Below, piece by piece: positions 45,410 to 54,182 of a stretch of 64,000 nucleotides of DNA. A program made the position numbers and the translations under genes. The notes under the pieces were generated by a model. That model was not told where the DNA came from and made no database searches. It saw only the letters and a list, made by a program, of their open reading frames with translations. This DNA is from Ideonella sp. (GTDB taxonomy: Bacteria; Pseudomonadota; Gammaproteobacteria; Burkholderiales; Burkholderiaceae_C), in NCBI GenBank assembly GCA_016721465.1, contig JADKIA010000036.1, positions 62,001-126,000 of the forward strand. Reading direction: 5' to 3'. Each line of letters begins with the position of its first letter. The first letter of the stretch is position 1.

Positions 45410-45733
45410 ATGATCTACAAGTTCAAGAGCAAGGCGGCCGGCGACGTGATCATGCTGGCCCCTGCCGGTGACGCCCTGATGCGCGTGCTCGGCCGTGAAC
45501 CCGCGGCAAAAGGCATCATCGAGGTGGCGTCGATGCCGCGCGCCGTCGAGGCGATCCAGGCGGCCATCGTCGCCGACGAAGCCGAGCGTGCCGAGGCCGA
45601 ACGCGAAGCCCATTCGCGTGGCGCCAACCTGCCGGCGCGCCAGGGCGTCACGCCGCGTCAGCGCCTGTGGCCCATGGTGGAGATGTTGCGCCGTGCGCAC
45701 GCGGCCAATGAGCCCATCGTCTGGGGTGTGTGA
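45410..45733 (+). CDS. DUF1840 family protein
   Basis: This small protein of 107 residues begins MIYKFKSKAAGDVIML, with a central AAKGIIEVASMPRAVEAI segment and an Arg/Ala-rich helical C-terminus ending PIVWGV. These features fit the DUF1840 family, found in Burkholderiales and gammaproteobacteria, with no known function. No signal peptide or membrane helix is seen. It is followed by a repeat of small hairpins and then the PEBP gene. Confidence 0.83.
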   Translation: MIYKFKSKAAGDVIMLAPAGDALMRVLGREPAAKGIIEVASMPRAVEAIQAAIVADEAERAEAEREAHSRGANLPARQGVTPRQRLWPMVEMLRRAHAANEPIVWGV

Positions 45734-45748
45734 GTGGACCAACTCCGG

Positions 45749-45806
45749 AGCGCCTGCGGCGCTGCCCCCTCAAGGGGGCGGCCCCCAGTGGCCCGGCAGA
45801 GCCGGG
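45749..45806. repeat. REP-like element of three tandem perfect hairpins
   Basis: Three perfect 6-bp hairpins follow each other: AGCGCC-TGC-GGCGCT (45749-45763), GCCCCC-TCAA-GGGGGC (45764-45779) and CCCGGC-AGA-GCCGGG (45792-45806). They fill the gap between two co-directional genes and no T-run follows. The arrangement resembles short intergenic palindromes of Comamonadaceae genomes, but no second copy of the whole element is in this window. A simpler palindrome, GGCGCC-TCC-GGCGCC, lies after pilE at 54157-54171. Confidence 0.6.
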
Positions 45807-45888
45807 TCCGCGGCGGCTGCTTGCTGGCGCGTGGGCATGCTTCATGGGCAGCGGCTCGGCGCCATGGGACAACGAAAGGGCTTGGCTG

Positions 45889-46527
45889 ATGCGACTGTGG
45901 AGCGACAACTGGGCCAACGGCGAGCCGATCCCCGAGCGGTTCGCGGCGGGCCGCCTGGCGGCCGACGGCAGCGTGGGCTTTGGTGACAACCTGAGCCCGC
46001 ACCTGGCCTGGAGCCATTTGCCCGAGGGCACGCGCTCGCTGGTGTTGATGTGCCAGGACTTTGATGTGCCTGGCCGGACCGACGATGTGAACCCAACCGA
46101 TCGAGAGATTCCTGCCGAGCGGGAACGCGTGGACTTCTTCCACTGGGTGCTGGTGGATCTGCCGCCCACGCTGTCCTCGTTGGCCGAGGGCGAGTGCAGC
46201 CGCGGCTTCACCGCGCGCGGCAAGCCAGGGCCCCAGGCGCCGCACGGCGCGCGTCATGGCCTGAACGACTACACGGGCTGGTTTGCAAAGGATGTGGTCA
46301 TGGCGGGCCGCTATTTCGGCTACGACGGCCCGTTTCCGCCCGTCAACGACGCCTTGGTGCACCACTGTGTTTTCGCGCTCTTCGCGCTGTCGGTCGAGCG
46401 CCTGCCGGTCGAAGGCGCCTTCACCGGCGCGCAGGTGCGCGATGCGCTGGCCGAGCGCGTGCTCGGCTCGGCCACCCACTCAGGCACCTATACGCTGAAT
46501 CGTCGCCTGAGGCCGGTGCGTGTCTGA
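45889..46527 (+). CDS. YbhB/YbcL-family PEBP (Raf kinase inhibitor-like) protein
   Basis: The 212-residue protein has the phosphatidylethanolamine-binding fold: LSPHLAWSHLPEGTRSLVLMCQDFDVP, HWVLVDLP, and the conserved GYDGPFPP plus HHCVFALFALS pocket. Bacterial members have poorly known function; some bind small ligands or inhibit proteases or kinases. ATG 45889 follows an AAAGGG-type site, and upstream in-frame codons run through the hairpin repeat, so are excluded. The phosphatase gene starts inside its last codons. Confidence 0.88.
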   Translation: MRLWSDNWANGEPIPERFAAGRLAADGSVGFGDNLSPHLAWSHLPEGTRSLVLMCQDFDVPGRTDDVNPTDREIPAERERVDFFHWVLVDLPPTLSSLAEGECSRGFTARGKPGPQAPHGARHGLNDYTGWFAKDVVMAGRYFGYDGPFPPVNDALVHHCVFALFALSVERLPVEGAFTGAQVRDALAERVLGSATHSGTYTLNRRLRPVRV

Positions 46528-47161
46528 GCCCACGCGAATCGTCGCCATCCGCCACGGCGAGACCGACTGGAACAGCCAGTCGCGCCTGCAGGGCCACACC
46601 GACATCCCACTCAACGCCATGGGATTGGCGCAGGCGGCCACGCTGGCCGAGGCCTTGCGGCACGAGGGATTGACGCATGTCTACAGCAGCGATCTGGGGC
46701 GGGCCGCGCAAACTGCACGGGCCTTGGCGGGCCCGCTGAGCCTGCCCGTGACCACGGACGTCGGCCTGCGCGAGCGCGGCTTTGGCTTGATGGAGGGCCT
46801 GAGCTACCGCGAACTGGACGAAACCCGACCGGAGTGGGCCGCCCATTGGCGAGCCCGTGTGCCCGATTTCACGCCGCCCGAGGGCGAAAGCCTGATCACC
46901 TTGCATGCCCGCGTGCTGGCGGTGGCCAAGCGCCTGGCCGCCGCCCATCGCGGCGGCTGCATCGCGTTGGTGTCGCACGGCGGCGTGCTGGACAGTCTGT
47001 ACCGTGCCGCCACGGGCCTGGCCCTGGACGCCCCGCGCAGTTGGCAGTTGGGCAATGCCGCCATCAACCGCCTGCTCTTCACCGGTGAGGGCTTTACCCT
47101 GGTGGGGTGGAACGACCGCCAGCACCTGGAGTTGCCGGCCCTGGCGCCGCCCGACCGGTGA
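46520..47161 (+). CDS. Histidine phosphatase family protein (phosphoglycerate-mutase-like)
   Basis: The 213-residue protein has the active-site RHGE (11-14) in IVAIRHGETDWN, the GHTDIPLNAMGLAQA segment, the VYSSDLGRAAQTA Arg motif and the second active His in LVSHGGVLD. The family uses phosphohistidine for phosphoryl transfer; this one resembles GpmB/CobC-like broad phosphatases. The substrate is unknown. It starts with GTG at 46520, overlapping the PEBP stop. Confidence 0.9.
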   Translation: MSEPTRIVAIRHGETDWNSQSRLQGHTDIPLNAMGLAQAATLAEALRHEGLTHVYSSDLGRAAQTARALAGPLSLPVTTDVGLRERGFGLMEGLSYRELDETRPEWAAHWRARVPDFTPPEGESLITLHARVLAVAKRLAAAHRGGCIALVSHGGVLDSLYRAATGLALDAPRSWQLGNAAINRLLFTGEGFTLVGWNDRQHLELPALAPPDR

Positions 47162-47211
47162 TTTTCTTCCGCCGCTGATACCTCGCTCACCCGCTGTTAC
47201 CGGCTTGCCGC

Positions 47212-47238
47212 TCAAGTCGGCATGGATTCAGGCCGATA
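47212..47238 (+). promoter_or_regulatory. FliA (sigma-28)-like promoter upstream of the minor pilin operon
   Basis: TCAAGT at 47212 and GCCGATA at 47232 resemble the flagellar sigma factor's -35 and -10 (TCAAG...GCCGATA), with 15 bases between TCAAG and GCCGATA, about one more than the enteric consensus. Transcription would begin near 47246, about 98 bases before fimT. The leader contains a GTGCCG/CGGCAC outer stem with inner GCCCC/GGGGC hairpin at about 47252-47313, then AGAGG before ATG. Confidence 0.45.
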
Positions 47239-47343
47239 CGACCTCAAGGAAGTGCCGGGCCGGTCCCGCGCTTCCTTGCCCCTGCCCGGGGCGGTCGGCA
47301 CCCCTTGCCGGCCTTGGGAGGGTGGTCAACACAGAGGTTCGGC

Positions 47344-47856
47344 ATGCGCAGCGTTTCATCACCTCAGGCATTTCGTGGGTTCACTGTGATTGAACTCATG
47401 GTCACGGTCGCCGTGGCGGTCGTGATGATGGCCGTGGCCGTGCCCTCGATGACCGCTTTCTCTGCCAACAACCGCGTGACGGCGGCCAAGTCCGCCTTTG
47501 CGTCCACGGTGGCGCTGGCGCGCACCGAGGCCGCTCGCCGCGGTGTGCAGGTCTTTGTCAAGGCGGAGGCCGGCGGAAGTGTGGGCAACGAGTTTGCAGG
47601 CGGCTGGTCGGTCTATGTGGACACCAACGGCAACGGCGTGCCCGACATCGCCGACGAAGTGCTGCGCAAGTTCCCGCCGCTGCAGTCCGAGGTCAAGCTC
47701 AGCGGCACTTCGCCACTGGGTTTCATGCCCACCGGCTACGTGGTGGGCGGCAACACCATGGACTACACCGTCTGCCGCGACGCCGGCTCACCGGGATTCA
47801 AGGTGAGCGTGGTGCCCAGCGGCATTGCCGATTCCTTCGCCTACACCAATTGTTGA
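47344..47856 (+). CDS. fimT: Type IV minor pilin FimT/GspH-like
   Basis: The 170-residue prepilin has a short basic leader and a prepilin peptidase site RG-FTVIELMVTVAVAVV (cleavage after Gly12), including Glu at position +5. A GspH-type globular domain follows. FimT/FimU-type minor pilins prime pilus assembly. An AGAGG is placed before the ATG. It heads a tightly packed operon of minor pilins and PilY1, with pilV starting seven bases on. Confidence 0.9.
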   Translation: MRSVSSPQAFRGFTVIELMVTVAVAVVMMAVAVPSMTAFSANNRVTAAKSAFASTVALARTEAARRGVQVFVKAEAGGSVGNEFAGGWSVYVDTNGNGVPDIADEVLRKFPPLQSEVKLSGTSPLGFMPTGYVVGGNTMDYTVCRDAGSPGFKVSVVPSGIADSFAYTNC

Positions 47857-47863
47857 GCCCAGC

Positions 47864-48376
47864 ATGCTGATTCGCCCGCCCCGCACCACCCCTCGTCAGC
47901 GTCAGACCGGCGTGACGTTGATGGAGGCCTTGATCGCCGTCGTGCTGCTGTCGATGTGCGCGCTGGCCTACGCGTCGCTGCAGTTGCGCGGCCTCAGCTC
48001 CAACGCCAGCGCCATGTGGCGCAGCAAGGCGGTGATGCTGGCCTACGAGATGTCCGACCGCCTGCGCACCAACGCTGCCGGGTTGGCGCTGGGCAGCTAC
48101 AACAACCTGGTCGGCACCCCTGCAGCGGTGAACGATTGCGGCAGCGCCTCGGCCTGCGCGCCCGCCCGCATGGCGCAGTTCGATCACTTCCAATGGAACG
48201 TCGCCGTCGGGCGCGACCTGCCGTCCGGCCTCGGTTCGGTGTGCCTGGATTCCACCCCCGACGATGGCACGCTGGCCGATGCCGCCTGCGACGGCCTGGG
48301 CACCACCTTTGCGGTCAAGGTGTTCTGGCAGGAACGCGACGTGGAATCGCGCCTGGTGGTGGCGGTGCGGCCATGA
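47864..48376 (+). CDS. pilV: Type IV minor pilin PilV
   Basis: The 170-residue prepilin has a leader rich in Arg/Pro/Gln and the peptidase site TG-VTLMEALIAVVLLSMCALAY with Glu at +5. PilV belongs to the priming complex of minor pilins, with FimT/FimU, PilW and PilX. It overlaps the next gene (pilW) by four bases, as ATGA, implying translational coupling. Two Cys pairs in the globular part could form disulfides. Confidence 0.9.
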   Translation: MLIRPPRTTPRQRQTGVTLMEALIAVVLLSMCALAYASLQLRGLSSNASAMWRSKAVMLAYEMSDRLRTNAAGLALGSYNNLVGTPAAVNDCGSASACAPARMAQFDHFQWNVAVGRDLPSGLGSVCLDSTPDDGTLADAACDGLGTTFAVKVFWQERDVESRLVVAVRP

Positions 48377-49440
48377 CCACACGGGGCGCAATCACCCGGC
48401 CGCACGGCAACGCCGGCGCGCAACGCGGCTTCACCCTGGTGGAGCTGATGGTGGGCGTGGCGCTGGGGCTGTTCCTGGTGGCCGTGATGGGCACCATCTA
48501 CGTGGGCAGCAAGACCACCTTCCAGGCGCAGGAGTCCACGGCCCGGCTGCAGGAGAACGGCCGCTTTGCGATCGACACCATCGCCACCGACCTGCGCATG
48601 TCGGGGTTCCACGGTTGCCTGGGGCAGGCGCGCGCCACCAGTTTCACCAATACGCTGGACACGACCACGGCCCTGCTCTACGACTTCTCGCAGCCGATCT
48701 GGGGCTCGCATCACACGGGCGCGGCCTGGTCCCCTGGTTTGCTGGCACCCGTCGCGGGCATTGGCCCCAGCTCACAGGGCGATGTGCTCGTGGTCCGCCA
48801 CCCGGTGGGCAGCGGCTGGGCATTGACGGCTGAAATGACCGGCACGGCACAACCGCTCACGATCACGCCCACCAGCACGATCCAGAAGGGCGACATCCTG
48901 CTCGTGGCCGATTGCGGCGGTGCGGCCGTCTTTCAGGCCACCAACGCCGCGCCCGGCACGGGTGGGTCAATCGACCACCAGCCCGGTGCCGCCGGCGTGA
49001 CGCCGGGCGTGACCACCGCCGACCTGGGGCGCTCCTACCTGCAGGACGCTTCGGTCTGGCGCATGCAGACGGCCGTCTACTACCTCGCCAACAGCGTGCG
49101 TCGCCCAGGGCAAATGGCGCTGTGGGCCTACACCGCACCCGGCACCAACGTGCCGACGCAGCAATCCGAGTTGGTCACAGGGGTCGAACGCATGGTGGTG
49201 CGCTACGGCGTAGACACCAACGGTGACGAAGCTGCAGACCAGTTCCACACCGCCGACTCGGTGGCCGCGTGGAACACCGTCGTGAGCGCACGCATCGAGC
49301 TGTTGCTGGTCGGTCCCGAAGGCACGGTGACCACTGCGCCCCAACCCTATGTCTTTGATGGCCAGTCCACGACACCCACCGATCGGCGCCAGCGCACGGT
49401 GATGTCCCTGGTCGCCACCTTGCGCAACTCGGTGCCGTGA
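48373..49440 (+). CDS. pilW: Type IV minor pilin PilW
   Basis: The 355-residue prepilin has the cleavage site RG-FTLVELMVGVALGLFLVAVMG at about residue 20. It is longer than FimT and PilV, as usual for PilW, with an AIDTIATDLRMSGFHGC segment typical of PilW proteins. It takes part in the initiation complex with PilV, PilX and PilY1. The start overlaps pilV as ATGA. Downstream pilX begins at its stop codon. Confidence 0.9.
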   Translation: MTTRGAITRPHGNAGAQRGFTLVELMVGVALGLFLVAVMGTIYVGSKTTFQAQESTARLQENGRFAIDTIATDLRMSGFHGCLGQARATSFTNTLDTTTALLYDFSQPIWGSHHTGAAWSPGLLAPVAGIGPSSQGDVLVVRHPVGSGWALTAEMTGTAQPLTITPTSTIQKGDILLVADCGGAAVFQATNAAPGTGGSIDHQPGAAGVTPGVTTADLGRSYLQDASVWRMQTAVYYLANSVRRPGQMALWAYTAPGTNVPTQQSELVTGVERMVVRYGVDTNGDEAADQFHTADSVAAWNTVVSARIELLLVGPEGTVTTAPQPYVFDGQSTTPTDRRQRTVMSLVATLRNSVP

Positions 49441-50036
49441 TGATCATCTGCCGCAGCCCCCAGCCCCGTCGCCTGCCCGTTCGGCCGGCCGGTGGATTCA
49501 CGCTGATCGCCATCCTGGTGATGACGGTGGTGCTCGCGTTGCTGGCCCTGGCCGGCGTGAGCACCAGCCTGGTCCAGGAAAGAATGGCGGGCAATGTACG
49601 CGACCGGAACGTGGCGTTGCAGGCCGCAGAGGCGGCCTTGCGCGACGCCGAGCAGGACGTGGCCGCCAACATCGAGCCCACGGCCGCCTTCGGAGACGCT
49701 TGTGCCGCCGGGCTGTGCCTGCCGCCGTCCATGACCGCCAGCGGCCCGCAGTCCGAACCCAAGTGGAAGACGCTGGACTGGGCGGCACAGGCGCGGGCCT
49801 ATGGCAGTGTCACCGGCGCCACCAGCCTGAAGGGCCCGGACAACCACGCCCTGGCCAGCCAGCCACGCTACTTCATCGAGTTGCTGCCCAGCGTTCCGCC
49901 CGCGCCTGGGGAGAGTGTGTCCCAGGGTGCGTCCAACCTCCCCACCCGAGCCCGTGCCTACCGCATCACTGTGCGGGCCACCGGGGTGCGTGATTCCACG
50001 GTCGTGATGCTCCAATCGGTCTACGTCAAGCAATGA
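49440..50036 (+). CDS. pilX: Type IV minor pilin PilX
   Basis: The protein (198 residues from ATG 49440; a GTG three bases upstream is an alternative) has the site GG-FTLIAILVMTVVLALLALAG. The +5 residue is Ala, not Glu, which is tolerated in PilX/GspK-like subunits thought to sit at the pilus tip. The motif SLVQERMAGNVRDRNVALQAAEAALRDAE is typical of PilX. The first base of the start codon is the last base of the pilW stop (TGATG). Confidence 0.9.
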   Translation: MIICRSPQPRRLPVRPAGGFTLIAILVMTVVLALLALAGVSTSLVQERMAGNVRDRNVALQAAEAALRDAEQDVAANIEPTAAFGDACAAGLCLPPSMTASGPQSEPKWKTLDWAAQARAYGSVTGATSLKGPDNHALASQPRYFIELLPSVPPAPGESVSQGASNLPTRARAYRITVRATGVRDSTVVMLQSVYVKQ

Positions 50037-53000
50037 AACATCGTCCTATCCCAACGCCCAATCGGCGCGTTCAGGTTGCGGGTCTCATGCTCGCGCTGAG
50101 TCCGCTGGCGGCCTTGCCCCAGGCCATCACTTTCGCCCAATCGCCGCTGTTCCTGGGCACCACGGTCAAACCCAATGTGCTGGTGGTGTACGACAACTCG
50201 CAGTCCATGGATGGCACCATGGCCGGCAAGGTGATCGCCGGAGACGACGCCAGCACGCGCGGCAACATCGCCCGCTCGGTGCTGCGCAACACGATCACCT
50301 CCTACCGCAATTCGTTCCAGTGGGGTCTGGCCAGCTTCGGCCTGGCCAACCAGGGGCTCTACACGACCTACGCGTACTACTTTGGCTCGGACGCGGAGGT
50401 GGTCTACACCAACAGTTGCGTGGGCGGCATTTCAGCGCCCAACGGCAACCTGCGCTGTGTCGCCAATCCGGAGCCCGGCAATGGCTTCAACTTCATCACC
50501 TACGGCCTGACCGGTGATGATCCGATCATCAACGACGTGCTGTATTCGGGCGACTTCGGCAACCAGGCCTATGGCATCGGGGTCAACGGCACCACCAGCT
50601 ACGACATCTACAAGAACCGCGGCGCCGGCGGAGCCAACGCCTGGGATGCGGGCAACTTCAGCGGCGGGCAGGGCAATTGGACCTTCACGCCCACCGACGC
50701 GGGCTACTTGCCCCAGACACCACCCAGCCGGCGCGAGTTCTTCATCAAGCGTGCCTGGGGCTACTACGGCGACATTTCCGGCAAGGGTGTGATCAGCCGC
50801 GCGGTGCAGGCAGACTCCGTGGCCCACTACAACGCGTTGATGGGCCTGCTGGCGGTGGAGACCAACAACAACGGCTCCACCGAACTGAAGAACGCTGCCG
50901 TCTTCACGCCACTGGCCGGCACCTTGTGGACGGCGCGCGACTACTTCGCCAACACGCTGGGTGGCACCACCACTCCCATATCGCAGAGCTGCCAGCGCAA
51001 CTTCGTGCTGCTGGCCACCGACGGCAATCCGACCGGCAAGACCGACGGCTCGATGTACACGCTCGCTCAGCAAGCCAACACCTTCAACGCCGGCGCGTGG
51101 ACCTTCTCCACCGCGGCCAACGACGTGTTCACGCGGGTGAGCAACCTGCGGTCGGTGACCTATTCCGGCACCACCTACGACATCGAGACCTACGTGATCG
51201 GCCTGGGCGACTCCGTGGCCAACGCGAGCTCGGTGGCCACGCTCAACAAGATGGCCGAGCTGGGCGGCACCACGGGCGCCTACCTGGCCAGCAATGAAGC
51301 CGCATTGGCCGAGGCTTTCCTGAAGATCAGTGTCGACATCATCTCCAAGACGGCGGCCGCGTCGGCGGTGTCGCTGAATTCGGGTTCACTGAACACCGGC
51401 TCCAAGGTCTACCAGGGGCGATTCAGCAGCGGCGAGTGGTCGGGGCAGTTGCTGTCTTTTGCGCTGGGCGCGGCCGGTGTGCCGTCCAACGTCTCCGATT
51501 GGGACTCGGGGCAGAAGATCAACGCACAGAACTGGGACACCGAACGCCAGATCCTCACCTACCGTCCGTCCGCCGCACTGGGCAGCCGCGGCGTGCCGTT
51601 CCGGTGGCCCGCCAATCCGGCAGCGCCAGTCGCCGGCGAGATGGAACTCGGCATGGTGAGCTCGCTGAACAAGGACATCATTGGCAACAGCGACGGCTAT
51701 GGCGCAGACCGCGTGCAGTACCTGCGCGGCAACACCGCGCGCGAGACGGCCCATTGCGCGGGATGCCCGGCGCCCGTGTTCCGCAACCGGCCCACCTCGG
51801 TGCTGGGGGACATCATCAATTCCGCGCCGGCGTATGTGGGCAGCGCCACCAGCGACTTCCGCGACACCATGGAAATCGCGCGCTACAGCACCTACGCGAC
51901 CACCCGTGCCGCACAGACGCCATTGATCTTCGTCGGGGCGAACGACGGCATGCTGCACGCTTTCAACGCCATCGACGGCAAGGAGGTGTTTGCCTACGTG
52001 CCCTATGCGGTGAAGGACAAGCTCAGCGCGCTCACCAGCGCGAGCTACGTGCACCAGTATTCGGCCGACGGCTCGCCCAGCGTGGGCGACGTCTTTGTCA
52101 ATGGTGCGTGGCGAACGATGCTCGTCAGCGGGCTGAGCGCTGGCGCCAAGGGTCTGTTCGCTTTGGATGTCACCGATTCGAGCAAGTTCAAGGAGGCCAC
52201 GGCGGCGCAGGTGGTGCGCTGGGAGCTCGATGGCAGCGACGCCGACATGGGCTACGTGTTCAGCCATCCCGTTCTGGCCAAGACGCGCGACGGGAAGTGG
52301 CGCGCCATCGTAGGCAATGGCTACAACAGCAGCAACGGTCATGCGGTGCTGATGTTGGTGGATCTGCAGACCGGTGCCGTGACCAAGGTGGACACCGGCG
52401 CGGGAACGGCCGGCACGCCCAATGGGCTGTCTGGCGTGGCGGCCGTGTCCAGCGCCGACAACGGCGTGGTCGACATCGTCTACGCGGGCGACCTCTACGG
52501 CAATCTGTGGAAGTTCGATTTGTCCAGCGCTTCCAGTGCCAGTTGGTCTGTGGCCTATACCGCGTCCGGCTCTCCGGCGCCCTTGTTCAAGGCGGCAGCA
52601 GGTCAGCAGTTCACGGCCCGTCCGGACGTGGCCAAGCACCTCAAGACAGGCTATCTGGTGACACTGGGCACAGGCCGCTACCTCGACATCAACGACAACA
52701 CCACCACGGGGACACAGTCGCTGTACGGCGTGTGGGACAAGGGGGCGACGGTGACGTCGGCCGAACTGCAGACACAAAGCGTGGCCAGTACAGCGAACGG
52801 CACCAACAGCAAGACCTACCGCTTGACCACGCACGCGGTGGGGGTGCCTCCCGACACCACGATCGCCGGCGACAACGCCATTTCGGTCAACGACTACTAC
52901 AGCACCAAACGGGGCTGGAAGATGGACCTGCCTGCATCTGGCGAGCGGGTCGTTGCCGAGACCACGGTGCGCTACGGTCGGGTGATCATTGCCACGCTGA

Positions 53001-53323
53001 TTCCCAGCACGGCGCTGTGCTCTTCTGGGGGAGACGGCTGGATCTTCGACATCGACGTGATGACCGGCAACCGCAGTGCGGCCCTGGACACCAATGGCGA
53101 CAACGAGATCACCGACGCCGACCGCCTGAATGGCAATGGTGCAGGCACCGGGACCACCGCCTCTGCGGTGCGGATCGGGTCCATACCGGCCGCGCCCAGC
53201 ATCATCCGCGACAAGGACAAGGACACCAAGCTGTCCAACACGTCGGCGGGATCCATCGTGTCGGTGCGCGAGGCCGGCAACTCCAAGAAGTCCCGCCGCG
53301 CCGCATGGGAGCAGATTCAATGA
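50033..53323 (+). CDS. pilY1: Type IV pilus tip adhesin and assembly factor PilY1
   Basis: The 1096-residue protein has a likely signal peptide (residues 14-31) and two domains. The N-terminal von Willebrand A-like region has VLVVYDNSQSMDG, with the DxSxS of a MIDAS. The C-terminal beta-propeller has the PilY1 motifs FVGANDGMLHAFNAIDG, YVFSHPVLAKTRDGKW and IVGNGYNSSNGHAVLML. The tail contains DTNGDNEITDAD, a dockerin/EF-hand-like calcium loop. PilY1 controls pilus extension and adhesion in calcium-dependent ways. The start overlaps pilX (ATGA). The reading frame is intact. Confidence 0.95.
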   Translation: MKHRPIPTPNRRVQVAGLMLALSPLAALPQAITFAQSPLFLGTTVKPNVLVVYDNSQSMDGTMAGKVIAGDDASTRGNIARSVLRNTITSYRNSFQWGLASFGLANQGLYTTYAYYFGSDAEVVYTNSCVGGISAPNGNLRCVANPEPGNGFNFITYGLTGDDPIINDVLYSGDFGNQAYGIGVNGTTSYDIYKNRGAGGANAWDAGNFSGGQGNWTFTPTDAGYLPQTPPSRREFFIKRAWGYYGDISGKGVISRAVQADSVAHYNALMGLLAVETNNNGSTELKNAAVFTPLAGTLWTARDYFANTLGGTTTPISQSCQRNFVLLATDGNPTGKTDGSMYTLAQQANTFNAGAWTFSTAANDVFTRVSNLRSVTYSGTTYDIETYVIGLGDSVANASSVATLNKMAELGGTTGAYLASNEAALAEAFLKISVDIISKTAAASAVSLNSGSLNTGSKVYQGRFSSGEWSGQLLSFALGAAGVPSNVSDWDSGQKINAQNWDTERQILTYRPSAALGSRGVPFRWPANPAAPVAGEMELGMVSSLNKDIIGNSDGYGADRVQYLRGNTARETAHCAGCPAPVFRNRPTSVLGDIINSAPAYVGSATSDFRDTMEIARYSTYATTRAAQTPLIFVGANDGMLHAFNAIDGKEVFAYVPYAVKDKLSALTSASYVHQYSADGSPSVGDVFVNGAWRTMLVSGLSAGAKGLFALDVTDSSKFKEATAAQVVRWELDGSDADMGYVFSHPVLAKTRDGKWRAIVGNGYNSSNGHAVLMLVDLQTGAVTKVDTGAGTAGTPNGLSGVAAVSSADNGVVDIVYAGDLYGNLWKFDLSSASSASWSVAYTASGSPAPLFKAAAGQQFTARPDVAKHLKTGYLVTLGTGRYLDINDNTTTGTQSLYGVWDKGATVTSAELQTQSVASTANGTNSKTYRLTTHAVGVPPDTTIAGDNAISVNDYYSTKRGWKMDLPASGERVVAETTVRYGRVIIATLIPSTALCSSGGDGWIFDIDVMTGNRSAALDTNGDNEITDADRLNGNGAGTGTTASAVRIGSIPAAPSIIRDKDKDTKLSNTSAGSIVSVREAGNSKKSRRAAWEQIQ

Positions 53324-53709
53324 GCAAGCACCTGACCCTGGTCGTCGCCATGGGCTTGTTGGTCGCGACGGCCAGTCCCGCGCTCGCCATCGCCGTGCGG
53401 TCGCCCAAAGGCGGCATCGGGCCGAGCGCCAAGGTGATCGACGCACCCGCCGCCTCGGCCGCCGCCGCGCCCTCAATGGACTTGGCGCGTGGCCGCATCG
53501 AGGCGGTCGATCCGTCCAAGCGCCAGTTGGTGATCGCCGGCAGAAAAGTGGAGTGGCATGCCAGCAAGCTGCGCATCATCGCGGCCGGCGGGCACGGCCA
53601 GGCGAGCACCAGCGCCTTGCGCAAGGGGGCTCAGATCCGCTTCGCGCTCGACCCCAACTCCACGGCGGTGGATCGGCCCATCGTTCTCATCTACATCGAC
53701 CAGCCATGA
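53320..53709 (+). CDS. Small exported protein in the pilus operon, PilY2-like
   Basis: This 129-residue protein has a signal peptide (about residues 1-23, ASPALA-IA) and a short beta-rich C-terminal part: RGRIEAVDPSKRQLVIAGRK then GAQIRFALDPNSTAVDRPIV. It fills the place of pilY2 in Pseudomonas aeruginosa, between pilY1 and pilE, and has a similar size and layout. PilY2 is a small protein whose role is poorly known. Both borders are ATGA overlaps, suggesting coupled synthesis. Homology is inferred from position and form. Confidence 0.75.
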   Translation: MSKHLTLVVAMGLLVATASPALAIAVRSPKGGIGPSAKVIDAPAASAAAAPSMDLARGRIEAVDPSKRQLVIAGRKVEWHASKLRIIAAGGHGQASTSALRKGAQIRFALDPNSTAVDRPIVLIYIDQP

Positions 53710-54122
53710 ACATGCCATTGACGCGCGCACGCGGATTCACACTCATCGAATTGATGGTCACCGTCGCCATCATGGGCATCCTCGTGGCCGTGGGCTTCCC
53801 AAGCTACCAGCAACACATGGCCAAGGGGCGACGTGCCGACGGTCGCGCCGCCTTGGTGGAACTGGCACAGCGCATGGAGCGCTATTACACCGAGCGCAGC
53901 ACCTATGCCACGGCGACACTGGGTGGCGCCGGCATCTATCCCAGCACCTCGCCGCAGGGCCACTACACGCTGGCGATCACCGCCAAGACGGCCACCACCT
54001 TCACGGTCCAGGCAACGCCCACCGGCACACAGCTGAACGACGCTTGCGGCAGCCTGATCTACAACCACATGGGCGACAAGTCGGTCAGCGGCGGCACGAT
54101 GTCGGCGGCATCCTGTTGGTGA
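53706..54122 (+). CDS. pilE: Type IV pilin PilE-like minor pilin
   Basis: The 138-residue prepilin has a short basic leader and cleavage site RG-FTLIELMVTVAIMGILVAVGFP with Glu at +5. The globular domain shows the PilE-type RADGRAALVELAQRMERYYTERSTYATATL, and a C-terminal disulfide loop between the Cys of NDACGS and the terminal SCW. In P. aeruginosa PilE is a minor pilin linking the priming complex to the major subunit. It ends the operon; a small palindrome lies before the convergent ruvB. Confidence 0.92.
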   Translation: MNMPLTRARGFTLIELMVTVAIMGILVAVGFPSYQQHMAKGRRADGRAALVELAQRMERYYTERSTYATATLGGAGIYPSTSPQGHYTLAITAKTATTFTVQATPTGTQLNDACGSLIYNHMGDKSVSGGTMSAASCW

Positions 54123-54182
54123 TGGTGCAGCCGATCGTGTGATTTCAAACATTGGGGGCGCCTCCGGCGCCTGTTCGCCGAT

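Noticed and set aside
54157..54171. GGCGCC-TCC-GGCGCC palindrome after pilE as an intrinsic terminator
   Set aside because: The stem is exact but no run of T follows on either strand, so only a weak role can be claimed.
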